Shown: positions 1 to 11,299 of the stretch, one piece after another
Position numbering within the stretch: the first letter of the stretch is position 1
Layout: every line of letters starts with the position of its first letter
Origin: Leptodactylus fallax
Taxonomy: Eukaryota; Chordata; Amphibia; Anura; Leptodactylidae
Assembly: GCA_947044405.1 (NCBI GenBank)
Contig: CAMRHE010000206.1
Coordinates: 2,046,001-2,110,000, forward strand
Length of the DNA: 64,000 nucleotides
Direction of reading: 5' to 3'
The notes under the pieces: model-generated
Database searches by the model: none
What the model was told of the DNA's origin: nothing
Seen by the model: the letters and a program-made list of their open reading frames with translations, nothing else
Made by a program: the position numbers and the translations under genes

Positions 1-1209
1 CTGGTGTCACGATCGGCACCAGCACCTCTCTCTTCTTCCCTATTCACTAGTATTACCTGCCCTACTTGAGGCTGGCAGACTAGATCATTATAATAGTAAA
101 ATACATAGTACAAGATGTAGCCAAGTTTCACAACATTTTTAACATCAAGAAAAGAGTTGACAATCATAACTCAACTTCCCTCCACTGCTTTCAATGGCTT
201 GGATTGTGCATGACTGTGGTGCAGCGAGTTATCAGATGGAAGTTGAAGGTGGCTACATCTGTACCTGTGAACATGGGAGAGGAGGGAGCAAGCAGATAAC
301 CTTGGGTGCAAGTTTTGATCACATATTTCCAGCCTGGATATCCGATGTGCAGCACTGAAAAAAGTCGGTCAAAAAGAGGTAAAAATTTAGTCTCTGGTTA
401 TCCCCTTTAAGAACATTCCCTTCGTAGGTTTTCAATTAAATCCTCTCTTTTCCAGCATGGGCCTGAGCTGTAAGTTAGAAAAAAGATGGGATTTCCTCGA
501 CTGTATTATAAGAAAGTGGAGGCATAAGGCGATTTTACAATTGAAGAGTAGTAGGTAGCTCGGTACCTGCATATACAGTAATTCCTTAACAGCGTTATTC
601 TTAGAATCTCCCCAAAAAAAAACACAAAAACATAATGCAGGTGGTCATAAATAATGAGGATTTTCTGCAGACAAAATCAGCAATGATGAATTTTATTTCC
701 CCAATGTATTATCATATCGCTTCCAATCTTAAGGAAGGCAGTTCCAATAATAGAAGTAAAACATGGACTCTGTATATGTAATTCCCCATTATACAAGCCT
801 AGGCTTACCTCCGGCCGACAATTCAACACTTATTTAATATTTTTCCCTGTTTCACAGCCCAAACTGGGGAAATGCATTTATCGCACTTGATTATTCCCAA
901 CAAGAACTGTACGGCTTGTCAAATACATTGTCATTCACAATCACCGGAGCCTACAATGTGCGCCACCGCCATGTTTATGTATGGAGTCCTAGCACTATAG
1001 CCTTGAGGGATTACAAAAACGGTTTTCTGCCATTGTTTAGCAGAAGTCTCCTATGATTTATAGAAGTAAAATGCCTTCCCTATTGTAAATTAATCACTGC
1101 AATGTATTCTGCACCGAAAATGGGTCAGACCACACTGTGATGCTCTTTTAAGTAAGGAACAGACAAGTGCCGATCTGTGGATGTAGTCCTCCCTATTAGA
1201 AACCTCCCG
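1..1209. other. No gene seen
   Basis: AT-rich unique-looking DNA. No open frame with recognisable domains, no RNA gene and no clear repeat boundary was seen. Confidence 0.6.
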
Positions 1210-1817
1210 GTGCAGAGTTAACCCAAACTTCTGCAATTGGATAAAATGTTGCAGCAGGATATCTTATCACAGAAGACAACAAAAACCAATGAAAAATCAT
1301 TGAAGAATGTTTTTAGGTTAAGGACCCACGTAGTGGGCTGCAGCGAAAAAAGCGCTATGAGGAAAACTACAGCGGAAACGCATTGCGGTTTTTCCCGCAG
1401 CGCTTTTTACAGAAAGTCCGCAGTGGAAAACTTTCTGCTTCAATTATACCTATAGGGAAACTGACGGCGTTTCCGTAAGTATAATTAACATGCTGAGATT
1501 TCCAAAAATGCGACGCAAAAATGTGCGATTGGGATTTATACCGCAGGTATAATTGATATGCTGCGAGGTAAAAAAATGCGATGGTTTTGGAGTCCGCAGT
1601 ATTTCCGCTGCAGGTATTTTTCTGCAATGTGTGGATGGGATTTGCTAAAATCCCATCCATTTTCAGGGACTGTAAAATGCCACATTTTTTGTCACGGCAC
1701 TTACACCACGTGGGGCCCCGGCCTTAATGTCCTTCCATTGGTTTTTGTTGTTTTCTGTGATAAGATATCACGCTGCAGCAGTTTAACCAACTGCAGAAGC
1801 TCAGGTTAAATCTGCGA
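1210..1817. repeat. Long inverted-repeat element (MITE-like)
   Basis: The first ~110 bases and the last ~110 bases are imperfect reverse complements. Both arms contain the block ATATCTTATCACAGA followed by ACAACAAAAACCAATG, once forward near 1259 and once reversed near 1730-1770. The interior is rich in GCGGAAA/TTTCCGC words and smaller palindromes. It encodes no transposase, so it is probably a non-autonomous DNA element or a foldback element. The family was not recognised. Confidence 0.7.
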
Positions 1818-1829
1818 CATCTGTATTTA

Positions 1830-1966
1830 GGGTATGTCCACAGGGGGCTGAAAAATCCACAGAAAACTACAGTACAATGCTTTGAAATGTGACCCCTTAC
1901 ATTACAGTCAAATCTACCATATCAATTTTCCGTGCAGATTTCTATGTCACGCTGTGTGGACATACT
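1830..1966. repeat. Short inverted-repeat element, GGTATGTCCACA ends
   Basis: The left end GGTATGTCCACAG is mirrored at the right as CTGTGTGGACATAC. The body is ~137 bases and non-coding. The structure fits a small non-autonomous DNA transposon. Superfamily is undetermined because the flanking duplication is ambiguous. Confidence 0.6.
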
Positions 1967-2049
1967 AAAATTATTCTCATCAAGCCAGAACTCTTCGGCT
2001 ATATCCACATAACCATATCCATTTATTAGGTAGGAAAAATTTGACAAAT

Positions 2050-2510
2050 CAGTCTTTTTTTTCATGGCTGTTTTGCATTTGTTCGACATCAGTTTGTCCA
2101 TTTTTGATGGTCGAGTGTTATCCACTTTATATCCATTTTTTTTACGAACCGTTAAAAAACCAAATAAGTTTCATTTTTTACCTAGCCCATGATCCATTTG
2201 ATACGAACGTAACTAGGATGTCAATCTGTTTTTACGTCTGTTAAAAACGGATCTATTGATTTGTATTAGGTTTTGACAGACACAGACCCAAAAGAAAACA
2301 ATGCTTTTTGGGTTTTTTTTTTTAACAGATGTGAAAGCGGATCAATATCAGAGATACGTCTGCTGAAAATGGACAAGTGGATTTGGAAAAAAAAAATAAA
2401 TAAATAAATGAAATTCATCCATTTTTTAATGGTCCTTTAAATAGTGGTCGATATGTGATCATCAAAAATGGACAAAGAAGGAACAAATGCAAAACGGCTG
2501 TTAAATATTA
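2050..2510. repeat. Inverted-repeat element
   Basis: The block GGCTGTTTTGCATTTGTTC at about 2065 and TGTCCATTTTTGATGGTC at about 2095 recur in reverse orientation at 2460-2505. This gives ~50-base arms around a ~340-base centre. No coding capacity was found. A related fragment seems to continue to about 2650. Confidence 0.55.
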
Positions 2511-2659
2511 ATTGAATCGTCTGTTTTTAACAGCCAAGCAGCAGACATGATAGTGTGAATATAGCTTTGGCTATATACACATGAACATTGAAAAAACGGA
2601 TGAAATGGTCCATTTTTATTTCCATCAGCGTGTCACATATTTTCCACCCATTTTCTGGC

Positions 2660-4567
2660 TGACTGTCTGTATTTAATATCTGTTTGTCATTCTTTCAAGG
2701 TTTCAATTGATACAATTTGAAACATTTTCCCTTTTCTAGACATTGCTGTTAGAATTTTGTTATGGCGCCTCCTTCTGTTCTCTACTATATACTAGAATGT
2801 CCACCTCATGAGGCAGAGGGGGTGGTCACACATGCTCAGCTAGACTGCCCTGATCTTCTACACTTGCCAAGATGTGATGCTATTGTGCAGTCCTCTCAAA
2901 TATCACTGCTACACTAGAAGTGACTTTTTTCACCAGTACTGGACACATTAGGTGCACATCCTAAGGGGGATTCAAAAGAACAGCAGGGGGCAGAATCAAA
3001 ATGATGTAATAGCAATGTCTAGACACTCAAACATCTTGAAAAATTATAGCAATTGATAAGGTATTCCTGTTTTGCCTGATCTAATAGAGTAAATTAATAT
3101 TTAATAGGAAAATGCCTTTAAAGTTGTTTTGTAAAAGGGTTAAAATTTCTTCTTGTTGAGTCTTTCACTTCAGTTCTGGTTTTTAGAATGTCTTGGTAAT
3201 ATCTGATACAAAAGGCGTAAGGTCAGATTCCAAACCAGTGCCCAGCAGGCATGCGCACATGCAGCTTTTGGAAAGTTCTATACATTAAGAATGTGGGCTT
3301 AGTAGAACATTATATCTGTTGAGAACATGCTATGGCAGCCAACCCCTTGCCCAGATGTGGGCTTGGTTCCGATAATCTGTGATTTGCCTGTACAGTATAC
3401 CTTGGGGTGTCAGCTAGCTGACATTGGTTTATGGTCTTGCATTTGCTTGATTATTTCCTATCCTTTTATCAAACAACTTACGTCAGTGGTGTGTAACATT
3501 CTTGATTCTCACTATCCGTAGAGCCTGCTGTAATACGAAGGTGTTGCTGACTTAATGGGTCACCTGGCAACTCAAGGCCTCATGCACACAGCTATGTACA
3601 GAACCAGAAACACGCTCCATACACACAGATTGACCACAGCTGTCTGTATGTAACGTGCTGCATCATAGCAAATTATGATGGACCGACCTCAGTGAACGAC
3701 CGGATCGCTACTGAACTGGACTGACAATAGTGATCTGGCTGTTTGCGAACTTACAGCATCATAACTCACTATGATTCGGAGAGTTCCCCATACTCGGTGT
3801 GGGTCTGTGCAGGAAATATAAGTCGCACATGGACAAAGTTTCCTGGTCGTGGCCATATGATGAGGCCGAGGGGCTTAAATCTGGTATAGGCGTCAGTGTA
3901 TTGAGCAATAAATGATCTGTAAACATTGTCCTAACTGGGTTCATGTTCATCCCTCATACAAAGAGTTAAGGCAGCGGCAATCATTTTTAGAAAACCTTCC
4001 ACCCCTATGATGGCAGAAATGAAGTCTTTATGGCTTCTTCATGCGTACAATTAGAGAGCGGGTGCATTCTCCATCACTCACCTGGCAGTATTTTACACTT
4101 CTCTAACTGTTCATCTACAGACTGAAGTTTTTGTAAGGAAATAATTTCCAAAACCCTCGCCAGTGTGAAATTAATTCATATGCAAACTCCAATAAATAAT
4201 TCAGGATTATATAGAGAAATGTACTAGAAAATGCATTTATATCCTCTCCTGTCCCTATCCAACCCAAGATTTAATACATTTCTAAGCCACTGAATAGGAT
4301 TTTGTGAACTAAATAACTGCTAAACGTTTATGGAAAATTTATTTTTGCACATATTAACAGTACTACGTGCTAGTCTGAGGGTTGTCTCATCTGGACACCT
4401 CCGGTACGCACATCATAAAAAGGCATAGGGACATAATGGGGGGAGTAGGGGTAAGGGAGTCCTGTTTTCTAGACCCCCCCCCCCCCGATGAGCTAAAGGT
4501 AAGAGCTGCTCCCTCTCTTCTAAATCTTACAGTCATTTGAATGGACGCCGTGTCATACTACAGTCTA
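2660..4567. other. No gene; partial repeat at 3574-3780
   Basis: No supportable coding sequence. A partial copy of the AAGGCCTCATGCACAC-type element starts near 3574. A C homopolymer lies at about 4477-4490. Confidence 0.5.
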
Positions 4568-5063
4568 AGGCCTCATGAACAGTCAGGTTGGGTTCACACC
4601 AGCGTTCAAACTCCGTTTGGGGTTTCCGTCACTGAATCCGCTTTTTTCTCTGCATTTTTCAGGCAGAAACCCAGCAGACCCCATTATAGTCTATGGGGTC
4701 AGCGGGTTTCCATGGATAATCGCTTTTTAAGTGGATTAGCTTTCCATTTTTCAGGTCCCCAGGCAGACCCGAAGAACGGAAATTCAAACGCTAGTGTGAA
4801 CCTAGTGTCAAAACACGTGAAAAACATGGCTAGCACACTGATCCGTTAATTTCTATGGCTCCATACACACAACCATGTATTTTCATGGTCCGGTGTATGG
4901 GGTCGTGAGTCGGGAGCAAAACTCGGGACAGGTCATATTCATGTCTGTTTTGTGGACCTTCCTCACTGGCCTCAATGAATGGGGTCGCAGAGGCACGAAG
5001 GCGCATGGACAGCACATGGATGTCATCCATGTGCCACGCATGACGTTGAATCATGCCCTAACT
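4568..5063. repeat. GGCCTCATG-type element interrupted by another element
   Basis: The left end AAGGCCTCATGAAC resumes after 4808 and closes near 5055 with a weak inverted copy (AATCATGCCCTAAC). The interruption is the GGTTCACACC element listed separately. This family also occurs near 3574, 24488 and 48929. Its GGCC termini and the TTA duplication at the 24.5 kb copy suggest a PIF/Harbinger-like MITE, which is inference. Confidence 0.5.
4588..4804. repeat. GGTTCACACC inverted-repeat element
   Basis: It starts GGGTTCACACCAGCGTT and ends AACGCTAGTGTGAACCTAG, an inverted pair. The centre is a near palindrome around CCCATTATAGTCTATGGGG. Related copies lie at 6229-6419 and about 58743-58871. It is non-coding. 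Flanking GTCA on both sides may be the target duplication. Confidence 0.7.
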
Positions 5064-6228
5064 AGTGGTAACAAATAAGAGAAGAAACACAAACCACAGC
5101 TGATTTCCAAAGGATGGAAAAGCCAGATATGCAGGGACTAGGTGACAGCAGGGGCAGCTTCTTTGTTAGGCTGATCATGCACTTTAAGGGCTCATTCAAA
5201 CATCAAAAACTGAAAAGGCCTCAGATTCCTCTCCATTTTCTGGCCCTTGGCTTCCTGTGGCAGTATCACATTATGGTACTATAACTGAAACACTGTATGA
5301 CAGTATTTTGGCAACATATATGCTTTTATCCAGGCACTGTATGATACACATTTTGGTACTGTATGGTAACAGTTATTTGGCCATTGTTTGGGACTAATAT
5401 TTTGGCACCCTATGGTAATATTGGGGCATGCTCCGTATAATTCTACCACTTGGACTGTGGCATGTTACATCACCATATAAGCATTGCTCCCAGGTTTACA
5501 CCTCTTCACTTGGGAAGTTTGATCTATGTTTATGGAGCGGCTTAGTATAAGACTTTGTTCTCAACTATAATCCAGTTTTGCTAAACAGATTGACTAAGAG
5601 TTCCCTCACTAGGATTAGAGGGCTTAAGGTTTAATTACCATTTAGTCTATAAAATCCATATACCTTAATATAAAATATTATCTGGCCGTGTTACAGAAAG
5701 AACACAACAGATCAAAATAAACAAATTATAGGATCACTAATCCTAAACTACACATAGTCTTATGTGTGTCAGAAAATCCCAACTGGATGAGATATGGTTA
5801 TCATCATCTGAGCATAGCAAGACAAAACAAGATATACGGTATGTGTATGTCTGAACTACAGTATATCATCCCACTGAACAATTACAGATTCCCTTCAGTA
5901 TATATAAAATTTATTTTTACTTTAATAACTTGTAACTTTTATATACTGACATTGATCAACAGTGAAATTTCATCTCATGCGAAGCTAAAATATCAGTGAA
6001 TGAGATTTAGTGGTCTATGCCTGGAGATAGACTGCAAACATTGAGGCAGATAGAAATGTGCTAGGATTTGGTCTCAAATTGAATTTATTTTGACAAAGGG
6101 GTGTGGCTTTATTGAAATGGGTGTGGTTTAGCAGGAAGTTTGTGGCTTAAAATGAATCACAGGGCACCAAATTTGCGGTGCAAAAAACTTGTCTAAATGA
6201 AGTTAACGCAGAGATGGCATAAAAGTTA
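5064..6228. other. No gene; degenerate minisatellite 5240-5460
   Basis: Between about 5240 and 5460 the phrase TTGGCACTGTATGGTA recurs in diverged form. The rest is AT-rich with no recognisable gene. Confidence 0.45.
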
Positions 6229-6419
6229 CGCTAGGTTCACACCTGCATTTGGGTTTCCATTGGGGACCTGAAAAACGAAAACCCAATCCACTTAAAAAGC
6301 GGTTACCTGCAGAAACCCGCAGACCCCATAGACTAGAATGGGGTTCGCCAGATTTCCACCTGAAAAATATGGAATCTCATTTTTCAAGCGGAATCAGGGT
6401 GCAGGTGTGAACCTAGCCT
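6229..6419. repeat. GGTTCACACC inverted-repeat element, second copy
   Basis: It starts GCTAGGTTCACACCTGCATT and ends GCAGGTGTGAACCTAGC, an almost perfect terminal inverted repeat. The interior carries CCCCATAGACTAGAATGGGG, as in the 4.6 kb copy. About 190 bases, non-coding. Confidence 0.75.
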
Positions 6420-6597
6420 TAGACAAAGGAGGGTAAATATATGCCAAGTTTATGGCACATGCCATCTAGTTAGTTTATTAATAAATCCATTCTTTGTATG
6501 AAATCCTATTATGACCTAGCACCTGAGCGCACGATCTGTGCGCCTGTATGATCATGATGAGACCATAAACTTTTATCCCTTTAGAGTAATCACTAAT

Positions 6598-6711
6598 AGT
6601 CTGTTCACACAGCAAAAAGTGAACAGGAATTTGCGGCAGACATCTGCCCCAAAGTCCTCTCCATTTTTAGTCCCTTTGTCTTCAATGATCCAAGGCAAGG
6701 TCGAGCAGGAC

Positions 6712-6748
<37 letters not shown>

Positions 6749-6833
6749 CAGTATCCTGCGCCGATCTTTGCCTCTGACTGAATATAATGGGAGTCAGATT
6801 CAGGACAGAATTCCTCTGTGTGAACACTCCCTA
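6598..6833. repeat. Inverted-repeat element with a T31 run
   Basis: The left part TCTGTTCACACAGC and the right part CTCTGTGTGAACACTCC form inverted termini. A T homopolymer of about 31 bases sits inside at about 6713-6742. Non-coding. Confidence 0.5.
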
Positions 6834-8654
6834 AAAGTTCCTATTCAATTACTCCAATGAACCGACTCATGAGGAATTGATGCAAAATAATATATGGGAA
6901 AAGTGAATAACCTTATCACTATACAAAAAGGTAACATGTATTGTAATCCAAAACACCCCTTTAAATTTTGCACTGGGGTATTTGCCTCCATGAACTTGTT
7001 AAATCCTTACCTTGAATTAGCGGTTCACTCTGCGGCTCGCCACAACACTGCCCAGCAGACAAGTTGTTTTCTTCTGCCTAGTAGAAAAGAGAAGACTCAG
7101 TGATACAGGTCTGCTTTGTTCTCTCTAAATTAAATAGCACACATGGGGGTAATGGGCTAAGAACCTGCCTGTCGTCAATGTGGGCCACATAGAAGTGTCT
7201 TTCTCTGTACACTGACCTACCCAACAACAAAGCAGTCGGAACATGTTGTCACCAATACACAGCAGGAGGTAAAGGGTTGTCCCAATAAAGACACTATTCC
7301 AGATCCAAAGGAAAGGGGATAAGTGTCACATCGCTGGGGGTCCGACCCCTAGGTCCCCCATTTATGAGGAGGAGAACGGGGGACCTACAGTCTTTTGGAG
7401 AGATTTCACTGTACTTTATGCTTTAGCTAATTTTATACAATGAAAAATCTTTCTTGAACAGGAGTACAGCCTGGAGGGGGCCAGACAAGCACTAGAATGT
7501 GACCAGCAGGGTATCAATGAGGTGAGCAATGCTTATGGTTAAACCCCTATATAGTCTTGCTGACCAATAAGAACCTATAGACCTACAACGTTCAGCTTTC
7601 TGCTGTATATAGTCCACTCCCCGTATACAACTTGTCGGTTTATTACTGTGCATTGCAGTTTTACATAATAATGAGAATAAAGAAGTTACAGAGAAAGAAC
7701 ATCTATAATGTATAATGCTGCATATTTACAGCCGTCAGAGTAGTAACAGGAGCTGATGTTGTCACGTGCTGCACCAAGACTGTCAGAGGAATGGGACTAA
7801 AGAATTATGGTGCTTGAGAGAGGGGGGGGGGGATAAGTTAAAAATAGGGCTTGAGAGGAAGAAATGTCAGGAACATCACACGCTGCATTAATGTGTAAGG
7901 AGAAGCCTACAGATTGAGGAACGACAAGTGATATTTTGTCACTTTCGCAATTAATGAGACTGTTTCAACGGCAAGTCTGTCTTTATAGAGTAAAGTTCTC
8001 ACCAGGATAATGGATATATATATGTGACACGTTTAGGACCTGCAAATACCGAACATGAAAATTACAGTGCTTTATTGTCCTATATACTATACCTATAGGT
8101 GTGAGACTACCATCTTGTAATGCAGCATGGGTAAAAAGATACTAAATATTCCTGTCTCGAACATACTATATACCAGCCAAGTTCTCATGGTTTATAAACT
8201 TATGAACAAAGGTGAACAAAACTGAGAATCCCCCCACCCCCACCCATACTATGTGCCGTTTAAAATGATGGTGCCTTGTGTAACAAGAGGATACTTTAGC
8301 CTCCTGCACACAGAGAAATACATATTGCCTACATTTCCCAGAATAAATATGATCCAGAGACCAGGACTTCTTGTATCATACTGATCTGTAGTGCTAGGAG
8401 TCCCTGTCTCCCCACAGACATATTGTCCCATATAGGATAGTAGAGCAGCGAGCAGACAAGGACGGCTATGATGCAAGGAGTCATGGTTTCTGGACTAGAT
8501 TCAGTCCAGGGAATGCCGGAAATATATTGTTTAAACTACAGGATCAGACTACACAAGCCTTCTTTGAAGTCTGTAACCATAGAGACACATCAATCTGTAA
8601 AGGATCTGTTACAAATGTATCCTAATTTTCTATATGTTCAGAATTAATTTAGCA
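6834..8654. other. No gene seen
   Basis: Only short frames without recognisable domains are present. A fragment of the TTAAAGGGGTTGTCC-type dispersed repeat lies near 7265-7400. A G run occurs near 7822. Confidence 0.5.
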
Positions 8655-8853
8655 ACATGTCCAAACTGGTTTCCGACCGAAAAAAGCGTCTTTGCGGCTG
8701 CAATCGGACACCTACGGGTTGCTTTAAAAACCCATTGAAGTGAATGGGTTTTTAAACAAACCACTTGCAAACCTTTCCCTATCCTTTTTTCTGATATTTA
8801 GGTCGGATTCATGGCGGACGGACTCCGGGCGCAAGTGTGAACCAACCCTACAA
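8655..8853. repeat. Diverged short dispersed repeat
   Basis: It carries AACCCATTGAAGTGAATGGG at its centre and ends in GCGCAAGTGTGAACCAACCC. This is the same style as the GGTTCACACC elements but more diverged. Its left boundary is approximate. Confidence 0.4.
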
Positions 8854-9137
8854 GGAAAAAAAAAAACAAAAAACAACAGATCCAATTACTGTGTTGCCAC
8901 TGATTCTTTTGCATCACATAGGTGATGGACCATAGATGCTAGCTGTACAGACCTGCTGACAGATTCATTGAAGGAAGGCCATGTCTATTCCAGTGCATCT
9001 ACAGTATGATAGCATGTCAACCATCAGCAGTGAAAATACCACCAGAGTCCGACATACAATGTACTGGTAATAGCAGCAGGACATTGAATACATCAGTGTC
9101 TGAAGGTGAAGACAATCCCCAAAACAGTTTGTAGTGC

Positions 9138-9287
9138 AGTATACTGTGAAACCTCTTTGACACAACCACCCAAAATTGCATTAAAAACTGGTTTTCTAGG
9201 GGGGAGGTCTTCTCAAACAAGATGGTTAATGTGGAAAACTGAAAATCTGTCACACAAAAGTGGCCTTTTGGAGAGGTTTCACTGTGT
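9138..9287. repeat. Short MITE with CTGTGAAACCTCT ends
   Basis: The left TACTGTGAAACCTCTTTGA is mirrored at the right by GGAGAGGTTTCACTGTGTA. About 150 bases, non-coding, with TA at the borders as expected for Tc1/mariner-type target sites. A (TA)n microsatellite begins directly to its right. Confidence 0.6.
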
Positions 9288-9288
9288 A

Positions 9289-9289
9289 A

Positions 9290-9334
<45 letters not shown>
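9289..9334. repeat. (TA)n microsatellite
   Basis: About 46 bases of uninterrupted TA dinucleotide beside the MITE at 9138-9287. Confidence 0.9.
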
Positions 9335-9336
<2 letters not shown>

Positions 9337-9389
9337 ATTTTATGTCCATGCTGTGGTCTGAATTCATTATAGGTGCTGGTACGGTCAAG

Positions 9390-9580
9390 AGTCCACATTT
9401 ATTTTACAGGTTCTGACTCACGTCTGTAGTCATTTTATAGCTCTGGAGTCTGAATTTATTTTAGGGTCTGGTCTTGGGATGAGTTATTTTTAAGGTGTAT
9501 GCTATGGGGTCAGAGGGAATTTAGGAGTCTGATCTGGGATCTGGGTGGCTTTTTGGGCTCTGGGGTTTTACTATAGTGGT
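9390..9580 (+). repeat. Degenerate GGGTCTGA minisatellite
   Basis: Diverged units of roughly 30 bases contain CTCTGGAGTCTGAATTTATT, GGGTCTGGTCTTGGGAT and similar. The same kind of unit occurs at 21056-21440. Confidence 0.5.
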
Positions 9581-10258
9581 TTCTTCTGGATTTCCCACTA
9601 ACAAATAATAAGATTCATTTCAGACCTTCACCTGGCCACAGACCCACATAACTGAATTAGTTAAGCACTCAAACAACCAAAAGTAAAGGAACTGTCATAG
9701 CACTAATTTATATGAAATAAGTATTTTTTTATTTATTTTTTTAAAGTATACTTGCTATCTTGCTATACCAGATGTTATTTTCAGAGTGGGCTTTGGGACA
9801 TCAGTCCTGCTCCTCTGCATCCTTGCACCTATTTTTATATGCACGGACTGATCCACGCACGATGTTGCTGCTTTCCTCGAATAGTTATTATTAGATACTT
9901 CCAATAGGTTATTTCTCACTGGTATGAGTGATTAAATTCATCAGCGTTGGTTGACTGATTCACAACCTGTATGATAAGACATTGGACTAAACCAACGCTG
10001 CATTGATTTCTATGAAGAAACTAAAATGATGGGTTTTATCCTAATATATCCCACCATCAGTTTATTTGGAAGGTTCTTGTGTATTCACTTATTCATTCTA
10101 TTGCCTGAGGTGACAGCTGGGATTGAGCCCATTTCAATCACTTTATAAAATAACTAGCACAAAATCGCCAATTAACTCTCTGCATGGCACTGCCATTATC
10201 TGCCACCTTGAGACAAATGCCCCAGTCTGCTTCATTCAGAGGTCTATCTCCTCCTGAC

Positions 10259-10362
10259 AAATGAAATACTCCTACTGCTGAACATTTCTCAGTATACCGT
10301 AGACTAAAATAAATCTTTATACAGTATACTGAGAAATGTTCTGCAGTAGGAATATTCCATTT
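10259..10362. repeat. Hairpin-forming inverted repeat
   Basis: Arms of about 38 bases. The left contains ACATTTCTCAGTATAC and the right GTATACTGAGAAATGT, each extending outward through a CTACTGC/GCAGTAG block. The spacer is about 25 bases. Possibly a very small foldback element. Confidence 0.7.
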
Positions 10363-10394
10363 ATTTTTATTTTTTGTGCAATTCTTATTATATG

Positions 10395-10940
10395 TGGCAT
10401 AAAGGGCATGTTAGGGGGCATTATTCCTATAGGGGGAGATCATTTATATAAGGGGCAAACAGAATAGAAGGGATCATTGAGAGTATTATTACTATAGGAG
10501 GAAGATCATTTATATAAAGGGCATAGAGAATAAGAGACCATATTCAGCTAAGTTCAAATCTGCACAAGGGTCTTCATTGTTTGAGTCTGCTGGGTCAGAC
10601 CGCTGAAGCAGTGGTTACCCGTGGACACCCATGGTCCCCATACAAATGGGAACCATCGGGGGTCCTCCGTTTTTATACTGAAACTGCGCGGGGGAGAGAC
10701 TCCGGCACAGATGTGAACCAAGCCATATATAATTATTAAATGGAGGGGAGATTGATTATATAAGGGGGCTTAAAGAATAAAAGGGGCATTATTTATAAAA
10801 GGGTCGTTGGGGACATTGTAAATAAGGTCATTAGAGGGCTTCATGAATATAACTGGAGGCATTAGGGGGCAGTATTTATCTCAGGAGGCATAATATAAGG
10901 GGACAATGGGGCAGTATTAAATTAAGGAACACTTTGGCTT
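10395..10940 (+). repeat. Degenerate GGGGCATTAT minisatellite with an insert
   Basis: Many diverged units of ~25-30 bases (AGGGGGCATTATTCCTATAG, AGAGTATTATTACTATAGG, GAGGCATTAGGGGGCAGT). They are interrupted at about 10545-10727 by a non-repetitive block ending GCACAGATGTGAACCAAGCC, which resembles the GTGTGAACC MITEs. Confidence 0.5.
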
Positions 10941-11008
10941 TATTACAGGGGTTTTCCAGCTCATTTTTATTGATGATCAGTCCTCAGGATAGATCAATAA
11001 GAGATCAG

Positions 11009-11290
11009 TGGGGTTATGACACCTGGAACCTAAACCAATCAGCTGTTTGAAGGGGCCATGGTGCACGTGCAGGCACAGTGACCCCTTCTCTGTTTATATT
11101 GCACACTGCCCTGTTTTATAGTAACCATGGGATGTAACTACAACTTCGTCCTATAGTTCGTTACATTGCATGGCCACTATAAAACGAATGATACAATGTA
11201 AACAGAGAAGGGGTCACTGTGCTTGCATAAGTGCTGTGGTCCCCAAACAGCTGATCAGCAGGGGTCCCAGTTGTCAGAACTCCAGTGTTT
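11009..11290. repeat. Large palindromic repeat element
   Basis: Two arms of about 130 bases face each other around a centre near 11148. The arm word CACAGTGACCCCTTCTCTGT at about 11077 returns reversed near 11200. CAGCTGTTTG at 11040 is mirrored by CAAACAGCTG near 11246. TTGTAGTTACA and its complement are near the centre. Non-coding. Confidence 0.75.
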
Positions 11291-11299
11291 TTTTTTTAT

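Noticed and set aside
4541..4849. 102-codon open frame
   Set aside because: It lies across two inverted-repeat MITEs and the translation has no domain.
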